From the NCBI GenBank assembly GCA_021825225.1, contig JAKAIH010000177.1, forward strand, positions 1-6,180: a stretch of 6,180 nt of DNA, read 5' to 3'. The notes beneath the pieces were generated by a model. It was not told the origin of the DNA. It made no database searches and worked only from the letters and a program-made list of their open reading frames with translations. This DNA is from Pseudomonadota bacterium. Lineage in GTDB: Bacteria > Pseudomonadota > Gammaproteobacteria > Burkholderiales > SG8-39. Below, in pieces: positions 5,588 through 6,180 of the stretch. Each line of letters opens with the position of its first letter. Positions within the stretch are counted from its first letter, which is position 1. A program made the translations under genes and the position numbers.

Positions 5588-6180
5588 TTATTTCAGGACC
5601 AGTTCGAAGCGGCCTTCGCCGCGCTCGACCGAGATCATGCGCAGCAGCGGCGCGAGCTGCTGCATCTGCTGCGGCGGCACGCGTGCGTTGCCGCGGAATT
5701 CGGGGTTGCGCCCGCCAGACCAGGAGCCGCGGCCGTCGAGTTGCAGCGGCCCCTGCAGCGTGCGCAGCGATGCCTGCACCGATGCCCCGTCGCCTTCGAG
5801 GCGCAACTCATAATCGCCCAGAGGCGAAACCTTTGTGTACGCCGAGCCGGCGCCGCGCCATTGCAGCGTGGCGTTGCCCTGGACCGAGCCGCGCCCGAAC
5901 GCGAGCCGCGCGATGTGCAGCAGCAGGTCGCCGGTCAGGCCCAGCGGGGCGAGCTTGGGCGCGCCCAGGCCCAGCGCCGCGGCCGGAAGGCTGATGTCGG
6001 CGTCCGCCACTTCGACCCGCGACAGGGAAATCGTCACTGGAAAATGCTTGGCTGCATGGTCCAGGGTGACTTCATACAGGAGCTTCCCGCGCAGCAAATA
6101 CGCGGGCCGAATGCGCCAGGCGATGCTTTTCGCAATCCCGCTGCGGCGGTTCGCATCGCGGATTTCGATCTGACCGTTCC
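5588..6180 (-). CDS. gspN: Type II secretion system protein N (GspN), C-terminal part, 5' end outside the window
   Basis: GspN is an accessory inner-membrane protein of the type II secretion system, which moves folded proteins from the periplasm across the outer membrane. The 196 visible residues are open at the right edge and end at TAA 5590-5588. Features match the T2SS protein N family: WRIRPAYLLRGKLLYEVTL near the visible start, a middle region rich in Leu/Ala/Gly, SPLGDYELRLEGDG, then GPLQLDGRGSWSGG and a C-terminus PLLRMISVERGEGRFELVLK. This family is usually about 250 aa, so roughly 50-60 N-terminal residues with the membrane anchor should lie beyond 6180. The TTG near 6097 is internal, because the frame stays open upstream with family-like sequence. 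In many betaproteobacteria gspN is the last gene of the gsp cluster, so the other gsp genes are expected to the right. The family call is from pattern recognition, not a search. Confidence 0.82.
   Translation of the reverse strand, partial: NGQIEIRDANRRSGIAKSIAWRIRPAYLLRGKLLYEVTLDHAAKHFPVTISLSRVEVADADISLPAAALGLGAPKLAPLGLTGDLLLHIARLAFGRGSVQGNATLQWRGAGSAYTKVSPLGDYELRLEGDGASVQASLRTLQGPLQLDGRGSWSGGRNPEFRGNARVPPQQMQQLAPLLRMISVERGEGRFELVLK

Noticed and set aside
1..6180. CRISPR array, tRNA, rRNA, or a new defence-type gene cluster
   Set aside because: No regularly spaced repeats, no cloverleaf-like or rRNA-like segments, and no unassigned gene of convincing size were found. Every long stretch is accounted for by known families.

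Overview
The window looks like a stretch of betaproteobacterial chromosome carrying one insertion sequence. The evidence is the high GC content, an OmpA-family protein with the N-terminal GLCWRTGYW / ECDPDLVP arrangement typical of betaproteobacterial homologues, a GspN-type type II secretion protein, and a multi-domain cyclic-di-GMP protein of the type common in Burkholderiales, Rhodocyclales and Nitrosomonadales. The genus cannot be fixed from the sequence alone.

Layout, left to right. (1) Positions 1-2631, minus strand: a large membrane-bound c-di-GMP protein (TM - periplasmic dCache sensor - TM - HAMP - GAF - GGDEF - EAL). Its C-terminus runs off the left edge, and its N-terminus lies exactly at the border of the insertion sequence. 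(2) Positions 2644-4653: an insertion sequence of about 2.0 kb with 19-bp terminal inverted repeats (18/19 identical). It carries one intact plus-strand transposase of 592 aa, assigned to the IS1634 family (IS4-like DDE superfamily). (3) Positions 4654-4763: a short intergenic region with two hairpins. One is a convincing Rho-independent terminator for the next gene. (4) Positions 4764-5417, minus strand: an exported OmpA/Pal-domain peptidoglycan-binding outer-membrane protein. (5) Positions 5418-5587: the upstream region of that gene, with a clear ribosome binding site, two spaced copies of a 9-nt repeat and a weak hairpin. (6) Positions 5588-6180, minus strand: the C-terminal part of a type II secretion GspN protein, cut by the right edge.

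The host genes all run on the minus strand (gspN, then the ompA-like gene, then the cyclase/phosphodiesterase gene), and the insertion sequence points the other way. The ompA-like gene has its own RBS and terminator, so it is probably a single-gene unit following the end of a T2SS operon. The c-di-GMP gene lies beyond that terminator. The insertion sequence sits between it and any upstream promoter and has removed or replaced the normal start region; only a TTG start 13 nt inside the host side of the junction remains. The main point of biological interest is therefore whether this signalling gene is silenced, rewired or slightly truncated by the insertion. I see no CRISPR array, tRNA, rRNA, or clearly new multi-gene system in the window.
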